Notes: generated from the sequence alone by a model not told the origin. DNA of 64,000 nt from CAJWKT01 sp964465375 (GCA_964465375.1 CAYXIJ010000001.1:62001-126000), one strand, 5' to 3'; counted from the stretch's first letter, positions 47,901 through 56,767 are shown. A program made the numbers and translations.

Positions 47901-48403
47901 CAGTGAAATCTCTGCGGGCAGGCAAGGAGCCCGACCTTCTCGATCCCTACAGTCAGGTACTGGAGCTTGATCTAGGGCTCACTGCCCTGATCCCCGATCA
48001 TTACATACCAGATGTCCATATGCGCCTCGTACAGTATAAAAGAATCGCCAATGCAGACTCCCAAAAAGCCTTAAGGGAACTTCAGGTGGAATTTGTCGAC
48101 CGCTTCGGACTCCTCCCGTCACCAACACGTACCTTATTTAAAATAACCCGACTCAAACTGCTAGCCCATCAACTCGGTGTGGCTAAAATACAGGCTGGTT
48201 TATCTGGAGGGCAAATACGTTTCGGAGAACATTCCACGATGGATCCGCTTGCACTTTTAAGCCTTGTAGAAGATCAATCCGAAGACTACCGTCTGAATGG
48301 GCCCTTTAAGCTACGTTTCAAGTGGGATCAAGTATTGGAAGAGGACCGTATCAGGGCATTAGAAATGATACTGACCCGACTCGGTGCACATAAAACAAAC
48401 TAG
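44933..48403 (+). CDS. mfd: transcription-repair coupling factor Mfd
   Basis: A 1156-residue motor that removes stalled RNA polymerase and recruits UvrA. The N-terminal UvrB-like domain is about 1-330, the RNAP-interacting domain has VVHEEYGIGRYHGLENLVVDG, and the helicase core has CGDVGFGKTEVALRAAF, IDEEHRFGVQHKEQ and STIIESGIDIPSANTIIINRAD. A C-terminal TRCF domain closes it. No ATG is available near the N-terminus: the in-frame stop is at 44918-44920, and the earliest usable start is TTG at 44933, with another at 44954. Confidence 0.97.
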   Translation: MGKKKTNLRNDLLKLPLPEIGHPKVTYKGLYGSAKGLAITEAIENHSGPACIVSESVGAADKLQGELQFFCPSRSIQKFPDYETLPYDAFSPPQKLLAERLESLYQLANGKCGVVIAVGAALLNRLPPRAFLLSKSMMLSVGEKLNSQATRDTLIQQGYLRVEQVKDPGEFAVRGSLLDIYPTGAPSPVRVDLCDEEIESLRIFDPHTQRTTGNVKRIRMLPAREFPFDKNAIQYFRQNFRDYFSGEPSRSSIYRDISEAHLPAGIEYYIPLFFKRTRSFLNYLPKKTLIILTEGAMDELEASWNLMQERYERLHKNPERPILSPEDAFWEPGLIKNQIKNQLTIDINPRNPPTDQGLVFPVHSTHPMGGSANLDQDPISRWLTHEPTEKTLVIASSAGRCEVTLALLLERGLKPTKVQNWAEFTDGVSPLAIAVGQLTEGLLLPESNLRIVTTQQLGIEKPEKRSRRRRSGWHAGAIISELSDLQIGAPVVHEEYGIGRYHGLENLVVDGMVTEFLQIEYAGGDKLYVPVHSLHLVSRYTGTAPDLAPLHRLGSDQWTKAKRKAAYQARDTAAELLNLYAQRAAKKGTALPLLEDAYQQFSSQFLFEETDDQLEAIQHVLSDLQSEKSMDRIICGDVGFGKTEVALRAAFAVVHAGYQVAVLVPTTLLAQQHYRTFTDRFTNWAANVELLSRFRNRKDTKKVLSGLGDGSIDIVIGTHKLLQGKAQFKRLGLAIIDEEHRFGVQHKEQLKKLRAEVDILTMTATPIPRTLNMSLGGLRDLSLIATPPVDRISVKTFVSEWSDQIIQEAVLREIRRGGQIYFVHNRVEDIEHVAEKVRKLVPEAQIKVAHGQMPEKELERIMLDFYHQRFNLLLCSTIIESGIDIPSANTIIINRADRLGLAQLHQLRGRVGRSYHQAYAYLFALSRRTLTADAIKRLEAIEALEALGSGFTLATHDLEIRGAGELLGEEQSGQIQAIGFTLYNEFLTRAVKSLRAGKEPDLLDPYSQVLELDLGLTALIPDHYIPDVHMRLVQYKRIANADSQKALRELQVEFVDRFGLLPSPTRTLFKITRLKLLAHQLGVAKIQAGLSGGQIRFGEHSTMDPLALLSLVEDQSEDYRLNGPFKLRFKWDQVLEEDRIRALEMILTRLGAHKTN

Positions 48404-48410
48404 GCTCCGC

Positions 48411-48416
48411 TATAAT
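48411..48416 (+). promoter_or_regulatory. -10 hexamer abutting csiV start
   Basis: A perfect TATAAT lies 6 bases before the csiV ATG, overlapping the intergenic space after mfd. A transcript from it would begin at or next to the ATG. The matching -35 (ACATAA) is poor. Confidence 0.3.
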
Positions 48417-48422
48417 AGCTCC

Positions 48423-49358
48423 ATGAGTGTATGTGTGCGCGTGTCCCTGTTATTTCTGGCTGTCGTAGCTCCCTGGGCGGCCGGGGTTGCACAACCGCCT
48501 ACTTCTACCCAAGTGGGCCCACCTTTTGTTGAACCTTCAATAGAAGAATCTCAGCCGAGTTTGCCTATGTTTCAGGTGGAAATCATAGCGTTTGCCTATG
48601 GCCCCTTTGATCCGAGTGAGGAAGAGTTCCCAACTGGTCGCAAAGCGAATGCTAAAAACATTCTAAGCGAGAGTGTGCGTAGGGTCCCTTCGTTTGGCCT
48701 GAATGACCAAACGATGGAAAATTTGTTCGGCCCCACACCCCAGACTGCATCTGAAGAGTTGCTAGGTGAGTTTGAAATTCTTCTAAAAAATCAGCTTACT
48801 AGGACCGAAACAATAGAGCGAATCGAAGCGGAAGAGGCTGTAGAAACAACGGATAACGATGCGCCCAAAGAGCTCAAGATTCAGCTGACCGAGTTTTCGA
48901 TGGAGCCACGCCAGAATACTAAAAAGCTGCCTCGGTTCCGGCTATTGCAACCCGATGAATTAGAGTTGACAGGTTCATACGCAAGACTCAGAGCAATTGA
49001 CGCTTATACGCCGTTATTCCACAGCGGGTGGGTACAGGAAGGACCGCCAGAAGAAGAAGCGCAACCCGTCGATGTTACTCTTCTGGGCTCTACTAACCCG
49101 AAGGGAACAATAACGCTTTACCTTAGTCGATTCCTGCACCTGATCATCGATCTCAGGTATTACGTCGAAACATGGCGGCCGCCGAGCACGCTTCCTACCC
49201 AGACAGAGCTTAAAGAGCTGGAGCTGGTACCGCGTTATGAGCTTGTTCTTGAGCGGCGCATTCGAAGTGGCCAATTAAACTATTTTGACCATCCGGCGTT
49301 TGGTGTTCTGGTGGTCATCCGGCCTCATCCGGAGGAACTGGAAGAGCCGGCAGCTTAG
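48423..49358 (+). CDS. csiV: CsiV-family peptidoglycan-binding protein
   Basis: A 311-residue exported protein of the CsiV family. The signal peptide covers about residues 1-24 (ending GVAQ). FQVEIIAFAYGPFDPSEEEFP, LHSGWVQEG-like LFHSGWVQEGP, GTITLYLSRFLHLIIDLRYY and LNYFDHPAFGVLVVI are typical. In Vibrio cholerae CsiV binds peptidoglycan and acts with LpoA in activating PBP1A. It lies directly after mfd, a conserved position. The ATG at 48423 is preferred because the longer reading breaks the signal peptide. Confidence 0.85.
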   Translation: MSVCVRVSLLFLAVVAPWAAGVAQPPTSTQVGPPFVEPSIEESQPSLPMFQVEIIAFAYGPFDPSEEEFPTGRKANAKNILSESVRRVPSFGLNDQTMENLFGPTPQTASEELLGEFEILLKNQLTRTETIERIEAEEAVETTDNDAPKELKIQLTEFSMEPRQNTKKLPRFRLLQPDELELTGSYARLRAIDAYTPLFHSGWVQEGPPEEEAQPVDVTLLGSTNPKGTITLYLSRFLHLIIDLRYYVETWRPPSTLPTQTELKELELVPRYELVLERRIRSGQLNYFDHPAFGVLVVIRPHPEELEEPAA

Positions 49359-49456
49359 GGATTCGCGTCAAACTGGAAAAGGAACCTCTTCGGTGTAATC
49401 CCCCACCTTCATTATTGAATGTTCGCGAGTAGACCATACTTTTCATATAGTCTCTT

Positions 49457-49549
49457 ATGACACTCTTGTTGTTTCTCGGCATCGGCATTGCATTGAGTAT
49501 GATCTATACCACCGAAACAGCTTATCTTTTTTTGGCGGCAAGGATATAA
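49457..49549 (+). CDS. possible 30-residue hydrophobic small protein
   Basis: An ATG at 49457 opens a 30-codon frame that is mostly Leu, Ile, Ala, Gly and Phe, like a single membrane helix. No ribosome site precedes it, and I recognise no homologue. It lies in the 228-base gap between csiV and nagZ, where nothing else is visible. Could be chance. Confidence 0.15.
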   Translation: MTLLLFLGIGIALSMIYTTETAYLFLAARI

Positions 49550-49586
49550 CTTCACTATTCCCCATCTCACATTTCAACATGTAAGC

Positions 49587-50603
49587 TTATTCATTCTTCA
49601 AGATACCAATACGTTTATTTGCTTCTCGCCAGAAATCAGATGCACGCAATGCATTCCATGACCTACAGTCACGCCCCCTAAGGTTCGTCATGATTTCACA
49701 GTCACTTTCATAGTAAGCCAGATGATCAATAACCCCGGAGATCTCGTCCGGTGAATTACAGAGTAAGACCATGTCAGCACCTGCATTGAGCGTGGCCTCG
49801 GCCCTTTGCCCAAAAGAACCAGAACCGGCAGCGCCCGCCATAGCAATATCATCGGAAATCACTACACCCCCAAAACCCATCTGGACTTTTAAGTGCCCCT
49901 TAATCCAGTAACTGGAGCAGCTGGCAGGCCGGGCATCAATCTCCGGGAACTGAACGTGGCCCAACATAACACCCTCAATGCCTGCTTTAATTAAATGCTG
50001 GTAGGGAACCAGGTCATCAGATAGTCCATCCAAAGACCGGTGGTCTATTGGAAGTTGCTCATGGGAATCCGCAGCAACACCAGCGTGACTCGGAAAATGC
50101 TTTGCAATTACACACATCCCAGCGCGATGCATGCCTGTAGCGACTTGTAGGGCGAGTTTGCTCACGGCCTCTGTTTCACGGTGCAGTGCCCGATCGCCGA
50201 TCACTTCTGCTAAACCACGATCAAGATCAACAACCGGAGCAAAGCTGATGTCTACCCCCATGGCCCTCAACTCTGAAGCCATTATCCAGCCAAATAAATG
50301 GGCCACTTCCAGTGCCTGACTAGTATCTTTGTTATAAAGGCGACCCAGACTCGCCATGGGTGGCAACACTGTGAAAGGTTCGCGGAAGCGCTGGACACGG
50401 CCACCCTCCTGATCGACAGCGATAAGTAGCGCCGGGTCACGAATATTATGAATCTCATCTACCAGGTAACGAAGTTGTTTTAAGTCAACGAAATTGCGAC
50501 CGAACAGGATCACCCCACCTACCATGGGCTCCTGTAGCCACACCTGCTCCTGCTTAGAAAGCGAAGTGCCCTTGAGATCAATCATTAGCGGACCTAGCGA
50601 CAT
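49587..50603 (-). CDS. nagZ: beta-N-acetylhexosaminidase NagZ
   Basis: A 338-residue GH3 enzyme that removes GlcNAc from anhydro-muropeptides in peptidoglycan recycling. Landmarks are GVILFGRNF, IAVDQEGGRVQRFR, AKHFPSHAGVAADSHEQLP (the mobile His/Asp loop; the second Gly of the usual KHFPGHG is Ser) and GVVISDDIAMAGA with the nucleophile Asp. The ATG at 50603 has AGGGA upstream; a TTG 24 bases earlier is unlikely. Overlap with the L,D-transpeptidase upstream is avoided by this start. Confidence 0.95.
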   Translation of the reverse strand: MSLGPLMIDLKGTSLSKQEQVWLQEPMVGGVILFGRNFVDLKQLRYLVDEIHNIRDPALLIAVDQEGGRVQRFREPFTVLPPMASLGRLYNKDTSQALEVAHLFGWIMASELRAMGVDISFAPVVDLDRGLAEVIGDRALHRETEAVSKLALQVATGMHRAGMCVIAKHFPSHAGVAADSHEQLPIDHRSLDGLSDDLVPYQHLIKAGIEGVMLGHVQFPEIDARPASCSSYWIKGHLKVQMGFGGVVISDDIAMAGAAGSGSFGQRAEATLNAGADMVLLCNSPDEISGVIDHLAYYESDCEIMTNLRGRDCRSWNALRASDFWREANKRIGILKNE

Positions 50604-50613
50604 GGCATCCCTG

Positions 50614-51114
50614 TCAGCTGATTTCAACGCTCATGCCGACTTCAACCCAATCAAAAAGTTTAAGTATTTCTTGGTTACTCATCCGGATACAGCCAATCGA
50701 ACGCGGCTCGCCCAGAAATTTAGATGACGGGGTGCCATGGATGTAGATATAACGCCTCATGGTGTCTACATTACCCAGTCGATTCCACCCCACCTCGGTT
50801 CCTGATAGCCATAATATTCTGGTTAGAATCCAGTCCTGATCGGGCTCGGATCGGGCCAGCTCATCAGAGTAAAGCTCACCGGTAGGCCGTCGCCCCCTGA
50901 ATACAGTACCAAGGGGCTGACCTGAGCCGATTTTGGCGCGAATGATATGTTGCCCGCGTGGTGTTTTTAGGCTGCCAGAAATCTCGCCAGGCCCGTACTT
51001 CGATGTAGACACTGGAAAGCGCTCAATGACCTGCCCCTCACTTACGAGCTCCAAGCGCTGACTTGCAAGATCAACATGAATATTACGATTGTCCTGAATC
51101 ACGGACAATATCAT
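50614..51114 (-). CDS. YkuD-domain L,D-transpeptidase
   Basis: A 166-residue protein consisting almost entirely of a YkuD domain: LASQRLELVSEGQVIERFPVSTS, GQPLGTVFRGRRPTGE, then IHGTPSSKFLGEPRSIGCIRM, the HGT...GCIRM catalytic segment with the nucleophile Cys. No signal peptide or LysM is visible, so export is not explained; it may act in the cytoplasm, for example on recycling muropeptides as the adjacent nagZ hints. The ATG at 51114 is preferred over GTG at 51132. Confidence 0.85.
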   Translation of the reverse strand: MILSVIQDNRNIHVDLASQRLELVSEGQVIERFPVSTSKYGPGEISGSLKTPRGQHIIRAKIGSGQPLGTVFRGRRPTGELYSDELARSEPDQDWILTRILWLSGTEVGWNRLGNVDTMRRYIYIHGTPSSKFLGEPRSIGCIRMSNQEILKLFDWVEVGMSVEIS

Positions 51115-51198
51115 AGCAGTGCCATATATCACTCGGGCGCATTGCCCTAATTCTTTTCTGCCTAGAAAATTAATCCATCAGTCAGGTCGCGAGCTAAA

Positions 51199-52497
51199 TC
51201 AACGCTCAAAGAAGGCCATAGCCTCTACGTGGTGAGTATGCGGAAACATGTCTACTACGACTGCTGTACGCATCCGGTAACCTTGTGAGGTAACTAATTT
51301 TTCTGCATCCCGTGCCAGCGTTGCAGGGTGGCACGAAATATAAAGAATACCTCGTGGATTCATTTGGCCTATCTGTTCCACGACTACCTGAGCCCCAGAG
51401 CGCGGGGGATCCAACACCACCAAATCCCAGTGCTCCCTCATAAAGCTCCACTCTGACTGATTTAAATCTCCACTCAAAAAACGGGTATTCCCTAAACCAT
51501 TCAGTTGAGCATTGCGCACCGCCCGGGCTACCAGGCCGGCCTCCGCTTCTACACCTGTTACCTGGCTTGCGCGCTGCGCTAAAGGCAAGCTTAAGTTACC
51601 GAGACCACTGTATAGATCAAGTACTCGATCCGAAGGTCCGACATTAAGTAGACCCAGAGCCTGCTCCACCATAGTTGCATTGACTGCAGCGTTTACTTGA
51701 ATGAAATCCGTAGGCGCAAACTCGAACCGCAGATCCAGCGCCTCAAGACAGTAATCAAGGATTCTCACCTGATCAGGCTCCAAGGCCCTAACTGTACCCG
51801 GTCCCCCACTTTGGATGTAAACATCTACATTGTTCCTTCTGCCAAATTCGCAAAATGCATTCTTGTCAGCCTCGGTTGGTGGATCCAATGCGCGAAGCAC
51901 CATGGCTGCAGCACTATCCCCAACCGCAATCTCCACCTGGGGCAAACGGCGCTTTACAGTAGAAGTCCCGATGAGTGTAGCCAGCCCACCTAAAAGCTTG
52001 TCAAACGGAACAGCCAAAACACTACAATGGGCCATATCCGTCAAAAGACGGGTGGCACGCTCTTTAAACCCCACCAGAACACGCCCCTTGCCTTCGACAT
52101 ACCGGACTCCCAGGCGGGCTTTGCGGCGGTAATTCCATTGCGGGCCTTGTATGGGAGTAAGCCATTCCTCGGGCTCCATGCCACCTATCCTGAGAAAAGC
52201 CTCCCGGACGCTAGCCTCCTTAAGGCGTAGTTGGGCAAGCGGATCCAGATGCTGTAACACGCATCCACCACATCGACCAAAATACTCACAAGGGGGAACG
52301 ACTCTCTCCGCAGCAGGCTCGAGAATCTCCACAAGATCTGCTTGCTGATATTGACGTCGCCTCTTTCGCGGCGCAAGAAGAACTCGCTCGGTTGGAAGGC
52401 AGCCCGGGACAAAATACCGCCTTCCATCCAGATCCGCGATACCAAGACCATCATGGGTCAGATCAATAATTCTAGCTTCCAGGGTAGTAGAGCTCAT
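51199..52497 (-). CDS. rlmD: 23S rRNA (uracil1939-C5)-methyltransferase
   Basis: A 432-residue RumA-type enzyme. An N-terminal TRAM domain (ARIIDLTHDGLGIADLDGR) is followed by the 4Fe-4S cysteines in PPCEYFGRCGGCVLQHL, SAM motif DLYSGLGNLSLPLA and the catalytic Cys in YISCHPATLARD. Length and cluster favour RlmD over RlmC/TrmA. The ATG at 52497 is the natural start. Confidence 0.95.
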   Translation of the reverse strand: MSSTTLEARIIDLTHDGLGIADLDGRRYFVPGCLPTERVLLAPRKRRRQYQQADLVEILEPAAERVVPPCEYFGRCGGCVLQHLDPLAQLRLKEASVREAFLRIGGMEPEEWLTPIQGPQWNYRRKARLGVRYVEGKGRVLVGFKERATRLLTDMAHCSVLAVPFDKLLGGLATLIGTSTVKRRLPQVEIAVGDSAAAMVLRALDPPTEADKNAFCEFGRRNNVDVYIQSGGPGTVRALEPDQVRILDYCLEALDLRFEFAPTDFIQVNAAVNATMVEQALGLLNVGPSDRVLDLYSGLGNLSLPLAQRASQVTGVEAEAGLVARAVRNAQLNGLGNTRFLSGDLNQSEWSFMREHWDLVVLDPPRSGAQVVVEQIGQMNPRGILYISCHPATLARDAEKLVTSQGYRMRTAVVVDMFPHTHHVEAMAFFER

Positions 52498-52546
52498 ATC
52501 ACATATTATTCTTAGAGGAGAGTTGCTTACAAAGAGCAACGGATCT

Positions 52547-53326
52547 TTACTTGCACCCAGAATGCCAAGCCGAAAGAAATATACTGATATGCGAGCCCTT
52601 CATCTCGGATAGTTTCGTGTTGAGTAGCTTGACTTCCGATTGATACCGGGACTGATCTAATAAGCCACGCATGAGCTGAAAACGAAGATAAATTAAATAG
52701 GTGTTTAGGACATCAATCTCACAGTAGTCACGAATGGCAGCTACCTTGCCACTCTGATAGGTATCCCACACTTGATCTCCACTCATTCCAAGTTTTCCCG
52801 GCAACCCAAGAAGCATCGCGACCTGCTCGAGAGAACTACGGCCACCGAAATTATATCCAGACAGTACATCCATGAGATCTAGATGGCGCCAGTGAAACCG
52901 ATTCAGATAATTGTTAAAACGAAACTCACGATCCTTATCACCGATTTCCCAGTAGTACTCAGCTGTAACGCCATACTTGAGCGCCCGATAGTGCAAAACA
53001 GGGAGATCAAAGCCAGTACCATTCCACGATACCAATTCAGGGCTATAGCGCTCAAGACCTTCAAAAAAACGCTCTACGATCTGCTTCTCTGTTTCCTGGC
53101 CCTCAGTCAAGCTAAAAAGACGGAGTCCCTCCTTGGTCCTCAGTAAGGCTGAAACCACTACGATCCGGTGCTGAACCAAAGGTAAAAAATTAGTTTTTCG
53201 CGCTTGGCGTTGCTTGAAGTACATGACCTTCGCGACCGAATCATCATCCAAGCCCTCTAGGTTATAGTGGCGTCTCCCAAACTCTATGTCAGGGACAGTT
53301 TCAATATCGAATATTAGGGTATTCAG
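52547..53326 (-). CDS. PolB-like 3'-5' exonuclease (DEDDy), CTG start
   Basis: A 259-residue single-domain exonuclease of the family A/B proofreading fold. With the start at CTG 53326, motif I is IFDIETVP (Asp7, Glu9), motif II is WNGTGFDLP (about 110-120) and motif III is YCEIDVLNTYLIYL. Starting at the first common start (TTG 53251) would delete motif I. GGGAG lies 6 bases before the CTG, and CTG overlaps the acpS stop as CTGA. It probably processes DNA ends; the role is unknown. ATG is not available in the frame before the domain. Confidence 0.82.
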   Translation of the reverse strand: MNTLIFDIETVPDIEFGRRHYNLEGLDDDSVAKVMYFKQRQARKTNFLPLVQHRIVVVSALLRTKEGLRLFSLTEGQETEKQIVERFFEGLERYSPELVSWNGTGFDLPVLHYRALKYGVTAEYYWEIGDKDREFRFNNYLNRFHWRHLDLMDVLSGYNFGGRSSLEQVAMLLGLPGKLGMSGDQVWDTYQSGKVAAIRDYCEIDVLNTYLIYLRFQLMRGLLDQSRYQSEVKLLNTKLSEMKGSHISIFLSAWHSGCK

Positions 53327-53721
53327 ATTGAACTCCCTTTTTCATTTCCCAGCAACACAGCAACCGCCACAACCAACCCAGCTTCATCGGCAAGAGTCAG
53401 GTGCCCTCCAGTAACTCCCAGTTGCTCACACATAGCCTCACCTCTAGGTGAATAGACAATCTGGGGTTGCCCCCAATCATTAGGCACCATGCCGACATCA
53501 CGAATCCACATTCCATGAGAGAAACCAGTCCCCATTGCCTTTACTACTGCCTCCTTTGCGGCAAAACGCATCGCCAAAAAACGTGCTGGTTTTTTACTTT
53601 TTTTAAAATGCTCAACCTCTTTGCTTAACAATAAGCGATTCGCAAAATGAAATCCGAAGCGCTCCCAGATTCTTTCCACACGGGTGACCTGCACAACATC
53701 GGTCCCGATTCCTAATATCAC
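53323..53721 (-). CDS. acpS: holo-[acyl-carrier-protein] synthase
   Basis: A 132-residue phosphopantetheinyl transferase activating ACP. It has [17 protein letters not shown] (metal-binding Asp) and [16 protein letters not shown] (Glu and Lys of the active site). It starts at GTG, overlapping the pdxJ stop (GTGA), and its own stop overlaps the CTG start of the exonuclease. Confidence 0.97.
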   Translation of the reverse strand: MILGIGTDVVQVTRVERIWERFGFHFANRLLLSKEVEHFKKSKKPARFLAMRFAAKEAVVKAMGTGFSHGMWIRDVGMVPNDWGQPQIVYSPRGEAMCEQLGVTGGHLTLADEAGLVVAVAVLLGNEKGSSI

Positions 53722-54461
53722 GATCGGCCTGCTTCTAACATGAGGGCCTTCATTCTAGCAACTGCTCGCGCCAGTCCTTCAAAGACAGCCTCAGCAATAA
53801 TAGAGTGCCCGATATTGAGCTCTATAATTTGTGGGATAGAAGCAACCGGCTGGACGTTCTCATAATGAAGTCCATGTCCGGCATGTACAGCCATACCTAA
53901 TTTATCCGCATAAGCTGCTCCCAACCTGATGCGCTCCAATTCTGCAGCCCGGACCTCCTCCCCAATCGCATCTGCATATTTTCCCGTATGCAACTCTATA
54001 GCCCCCGCACCACATTCCAGGCTCGCATCTAGCTGTTCTGGCTCTGGGTCAACAAACAAAGATACCCTGATTCCACTTTTCTGTAGTCGTTGGCAGGCAA
54101 CAGCAATTTTTGAGCGCTGTGAAATAACATCCAGTCCACCCTCAGTGGTTAGTTCTGCGCGCCGTTCAGGAACAAGACAGCAATCTGAAGGTTTTATCTC
54201 GCAAGCAATCGAAAGCATTTCATCTGTTACCGCCATTTCCAAATTAACACGGCTCTGGATATTCTTAACCATAAGCTCAATATCTTGATCGACAATGTGG
54301 CGACGATCTTCCCGCAAGTGAACAGTAATACTGTCAGCACCCGATTGTTCGGCTAATAAAGCTGCGCTCAGAGGATCTGGGTAACTTGTGCCGCGTGCCT
54401 GCCTAAGTGTGGCAACATGATCCACATTCACGCCTAACAGGATAGGCTCGGCTATACTCAC
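53718..54461 (-). CDS. pdxJ: pyridoxine 5'-phosphate synthase
   Basis: A 247-residue TIM-barrel enzyme for vitamin B6 synthesis. [53 protein letters not shown] and [13 protein letters not shown] are its signatures. The start is GTG, overlapping the recO stop as GTGA. Confidence 0.97.
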   Translation of the reverse strand: MSIAEPILLGVNVDHVATLRQARGTSYPDPLSAALLAEQSGADSITVHLREDRRHIVDQDIELMVKNIQSRVNLEMAVTDEMLSIACEIKPSDCCLVPERRAELTTEGGLDVISQRSKIAVACQRLQKSGIRVSLFVDPEPEQLDASLECGAGAIELHTGKYADAIGEEVRAAELERIRLGAAYADKLGMAVHAGHGLHYENVQPVASIPQIIELNIGHSIIAEAVFEGLARAVARMKALMLEAGRS

Positions 54462-55192
54462 AGCTCTAGTCCTTTTCCAAAGAGCTCACTCAGAACCATT
54501 CGGGTTCTAAGTGGTCGCTCACCCAAGTATAGTTGTAACACTCTTTGCAGTAATCGCTTTGCTGCTTTAAGGCTTTTCTTGTCATCTAGCATCTCTTCAC
54601 GAAGCGCGATTAAATCCCTTCCAAAAAAAACGTCCGCTCCCTCTGTCCTCTCCTGGCAAATCACTGGCCCCCTCTCCAACTCAAAAAAATAATAAGTCTC
54701 TGGCTGAATCGATAATCCATTATCAACCTCATGATCCAAATTAAGTTCATACCCCAAGGCCTTCAAGAGTTGAAACTCAAAAAGTCTGAGAGGCCTTTCC
54801 ACATCATGACCTACCGCTAATTCAGCTAAGCATCGACTATAGCAAGAAAAGGCCTCAGGATTGGGATCTCCGCGAGCTAGGAGCCTTAGTAAAAGTTCAT
54901 TAAGGTAAAAACCGGCCATCAGTTGTTTGCCAGCAAAATCGAATGCTTGGGCCCGACCTTCCAAGTGAGTCAATTTTCCAAGCTCGCTACGTCTGATCCA
55001 AGAAAGCACTAAAGGTACAAAAGGTTGCAATATGGCGCGATGTGCAGCTTTGGGGCGCCTAACTCCTTGGGCAACCAGTGAAATTAAACCATGATTTTCT
55101 GTCAAAAAATCAATTATTCGGCTGGTATTTTGATAGGCTCGGTGGTGAAGTACATAACCTGACTCCAGCTCAACAATCTCCCTTTGACTCAT
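54458..55192 (-). CDS. recO: DNA repair protein RecO
   Basis: A 244-residue recombination mediator with RecF/RecR. The N-terminal OB-fold ([23 protein letters not shown]) and [21 protein letters not shown] are typical, followed by [16 protein letters not shown]. There is no CxxC zinc motif, as in other gammaproteobacterial RecO. It overlaps the era stop as ATGA. Confidence 0.93.
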   Translation of the reverse strand: MSQREIVELESGYVLHHRAYQNTSRIIDFLTENHGLISLVAQGVRRPKAAHRAILQPFVPLVLSWIRRSELGKLTHLEGRAQAFDFAGKQLMAGFYLNELLLRLLARGDPNPEAFSCYSRCLAELAVGHDVERPLRLFEFQLLKALGYELNLDHEVDNGLSIQPETYYFFELERGPVICQERTEGADVFFGRDLIALREEMLDDKKSLKAAKRLLQRVLQLYLGERPLRTRMVLSELFGKGLEL

Positions 55193-56094
55193 AATGAATC
55201 AAAGCCAAATCGCTTGAGTTCACGTTCGCTATCAGCCCATCGACGCCTGACCTTGACCCAAAGCTCCAGATGGATACGTTTCTTCATCAGCAATTTCAGT
55301 TCTCGTCTTGAAGATTTGCCCACTTCTTTAAGTACTTGCCCCTGCTTGCCAATAACGATCGCTTTTTGACTATCTCTCTCTAACCAGATCAGCGCATGCA
55401 CAACAACTTGACCTTTCTCGTTTTCTTTCATGTGCTCGACTTCTACCGTTAGGCCATAAGGTACCTCTTGATGGAGTATTTCTGTAAGTTTTTCACGAAC
55501 AATCTCAGCTGCTCGAAACTGGATATCACGATCGGTATAGACACCTTGAGGATAAATTTTCTCACCCTGCGGTAATCCCCCAAAGATTTCATCAACAAGA
55601 TCGTCCAGATTCTCACCAGTTAAAGCTGATAAGGGAACAAGAGCTTTAAATGGAAATTCTTTAGATAGACTCTCAAGAAATGGAAGGAGTTTAGCTTTAT
55701 CCCTGAAGGTATCTATCTTATTCACCACTAGCAATGTACGCGCCAGTCGGTGACCTAGCATTTCTGTAAGCCTCCTATCTTCCTGGGTAAATCGATTTCT
55801 AGCTACAACCATTAACGCTAAATCCGAACTATCTAATGCATCACGGATTGCGCGACCCATAAAACGATGCAGTAGACGTTTTCGATCACGCTGAATTCCA
55901 GGAGTATCTACAAAAACCGCCTGATCCGAATCCCGATTCAATACACCAAGAATACCGTGGCGGGTCGTTTGGGGCTTTGAGCTTACTATGCTGATCTTCT
56001 GCCCAACCAACGCATTTAGAAGTGTCGATTTACCTACATTGGGCCTGCCAACGATAGCTACGCGGCCACAATGGCTATTGTTTTTCTGAATCAT
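55189..56094 (-). CDS. era: GTPase Era
   Basis: A 301-residue GTPase for 30S assembly that binds 16S rRNA. The G domain has GRPNVGKSTLLNALVG (P-loop), FVDTPG, and VNKIDTF; the C-terminal KH domain follows with VIGKQGQVLKEVG and LELWVKV. The ATG at 56094 overlaps rnc by 20 bases. The upstream in-frame extension belongs to rnc. Confidence 0.97.
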   Translation of the reverse strand: MIQKNNSHCGRVAIVGRPNVGKSTLLNALVGQKISIVSSKPQTTRHGILGVLNRDSDQAVFVDTPGIQRDRKRLLHRFMGRAIRDALDSSDLALMVVARNRFTQEDRRLTEMLGHRLARTLLVVNKIDTFRDKAKLLPFLESLSKEFPFKALVPLSALTGENLDDLVDEIFGGLPQGEKIYPQGVYTDRDIQFRAAEIVREKLTEILHQEVPYGLTVEVEHMKENEKGQVVVHALIWLERDSQKAIVIGKQGQVLKEVGKSSRRELKLLMKKRIHLELWVKVRRRWADSERELKRFGFDSL

Positions 56095-56767
56095 TAGAAA
56101 GCTTGAGAAACATTTTAGCCGCAGCATTTTGCTCTGCACTTCGACGGCTTTTCCCCACACCGACACTCTCAATCTCCTTTTCTGGTACGAAGCAAGAGAT
56201 AGTGAAACTTTGTTGATGTGAAGGACCCGATGCTGATTTAACTGAGTAGTCCGGTAATGGTAAACCGCGATGCTGAAGCCATTCCTGCAGCCTAGTTTTG
56301 GAGTCCTTTAGGCTTTCTGGATCAGGGAGTCGCTGTATACGTTCAGTAAAAAGGTGGAATACAGAAAGATTGACTGCCTCCACACCCCCATCAAGAAGCA
56401 CAGCTCCAATCACAGCCTCTAGGGTATTCGCTAGTATTGAATCTCTTTGGTTTCCGCCGTCACGAAGCTCTCCCTCACCTAAAATTATATGTTTTTCTAG
56501 CTCTAATTCTCGACCAATTTCTGATAGTGTCTCACCCTTAACTAGGGCCGCACGAAATCTACTGAGATCCCCTTCGCTACAGTTGGGGTGCATCTCGTAC
56601 AGACGCTTTGCAATGGAATAGTTCAAGAATGCGTCGCCTAGAAACTCAAGGCGCTCATTGTTCTCTTTCGAGGCACTACGATGAGTCAGCGCCCTCAGCA
56701 GTAAATCTGGATTACCAAAAATATAACCGAAGTGCTGTTCGGCCCATCGGGCTCGACTATCAACCAC
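56075..56767 (-). CDS. rnc: ribonuclease III
   Basis: A 230-residue dsRNA endonuclease. The catalytic domain has ALTHRSASKENNERLEFLGDAFLNY, followed by DTLEAVIGAV-like ANTLEAVIGAVLLDGG, and a C-terminal dsRNA-binding domain (DSKTRLQEWLQHRGLPLPDY). GTG at 56767 is the frame's start. It lies between lepB and era. Confidence 0.97.
   Translation of the reverse strand: MVDSRARWAEQHFGYIFGNPDLLLRALTHRSASKENNERLEFLGDAFLNYSIAKRLYEMHPNCSEGDLSRFRAALVKGETLSEIGRELELEKHIILGEGELRDGGNQRDSILANTLEAVIGAVLLDGGVEAVNLSVFHLFTERIQRLPDPESLKDSKTRLQEWLQHRGLPLPDYSVKSASGPSHQQSFTISCFVPEKEIESVGVGKSRRSAEQNAAAKMFLKLSNDSEKQ

Noticed and set aside
44933..48403. Frameshift in mfd because no ATG start exists
   Set aside because: The protein is full length and collinear with Mfd; a TTG start explains the data without a frameshift.
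52547..53251. A shortened exonuclease gene lacking motif I
   Set aside because: The in-frame extension to CTG 53326 restores the DxE motif, so no truncation is needed.
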